A stretch of 14,280 bases of DNA from assembly GCA_035647435.1 (NCBI GenBank), contig DASRNM010000134.1, forward strand, positions 1 through 14,280, given 5' to 3'. Both the position numbers and the translations under genes were made by a program. Below the pieces are notes generated by a model. That model was not told the DNA's origin and searched no databases. It saw nothing but the letters and a program-made list of their open reading frames with translations. Of the stretch, positions 14,227-14,280 are shown piece after piece. Source of the DNA: JAAZFZ01 sp035647435 (GTDB lineage Bacteria; Bacillota; Clostridia; Oscillospirales; Acutalibacteraceae). Numbering within the stretch: position 1 is the first letter of the stretch; the number at the start of each line of letters is the position of its first letter.

Positions 14227-14280
14227 CGTTAAATTAATCAAAACACAGATGAAATGTCCCAATCTACAATAGTTTTAAAT

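Noticed and set aside
14265..14270. TACAAT as a -10 box for the next gene
   Set aside because: No matching -35 at a suitable distance, and the window ends 10 bases later, so no promoter can be supported.

Overview
The window looks like a chromosomal segment of a low- to mid-GC member of the Clostridia (Firmicutes/Bacillota), plausibly Oscillospirales/Ruminococcaceae-like. That placement is an inference from protein style, AGGAGG-type ribosome sites, a PASTA-bearing class B penicillin-binding protein, DivIB-type FtsQ and gene order. The MurE carries a DNPR motif, which predicts meso-diaminopimelate peptidoglycan. All genes lie on the + strand and are intact, with no frameshift, mobile element, rRNA, tRNA or CRISPR seen.

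Layout: a yebC-family gene (13-753) ends at a strong intrinsic terminator. A 342-base intergenic region (754-1095) follows. It holds that terminator, a second terminator-like hairpin, a near-consensus sigma-A promoter and a row of short AAAG-type direct repeats that look like the MraZ operator. Next comes a division and cell wall (dcw) cluster: mraZ, rsmH, ftsL, a class B PBP (FtsI/SpoVD type), murE, murF, mraY, ftsW/spoVE-type, murG, murA and divIB (1096-14172), closed by a strong terminator (14192-14226). The last 54 bases (14227-14280) show no gene; a lone TACAAT is the only signal-like string.

The genes form one pathway. MurA starts UDP-MurNAc synthesis, and MurE and MurF add the third amino acid and D-Ala-D-Ala. 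MraY and MurG make lipid I and lipid II. The SEDS glycosyltransferase (FtsW) and its transpeptidase partner polymerise and crosslink at the septum, with FtsL and DivIB as divisome scaffold. MraZ controls the operon and RsmH methylates 16S rRNA. murD, which often lies between mraY and ftsW, is missing there, and murB, murC, ftsA and ftsZ are not in the window.

This is a core housekeeping region, not an accessory island, and I found no new enzymatic system. The points worth a second look are regulatory: the MraZ-box array; the 273-base ftsL-to-PBP gap with a hairpin at the ftsL stop, a perfect 9-bp dyad around a TATAAT box, a 19-codon leader ORF with a good ribosome site and a hairpin covering the PBP ribosome site; and nested inverted repeats before murA.
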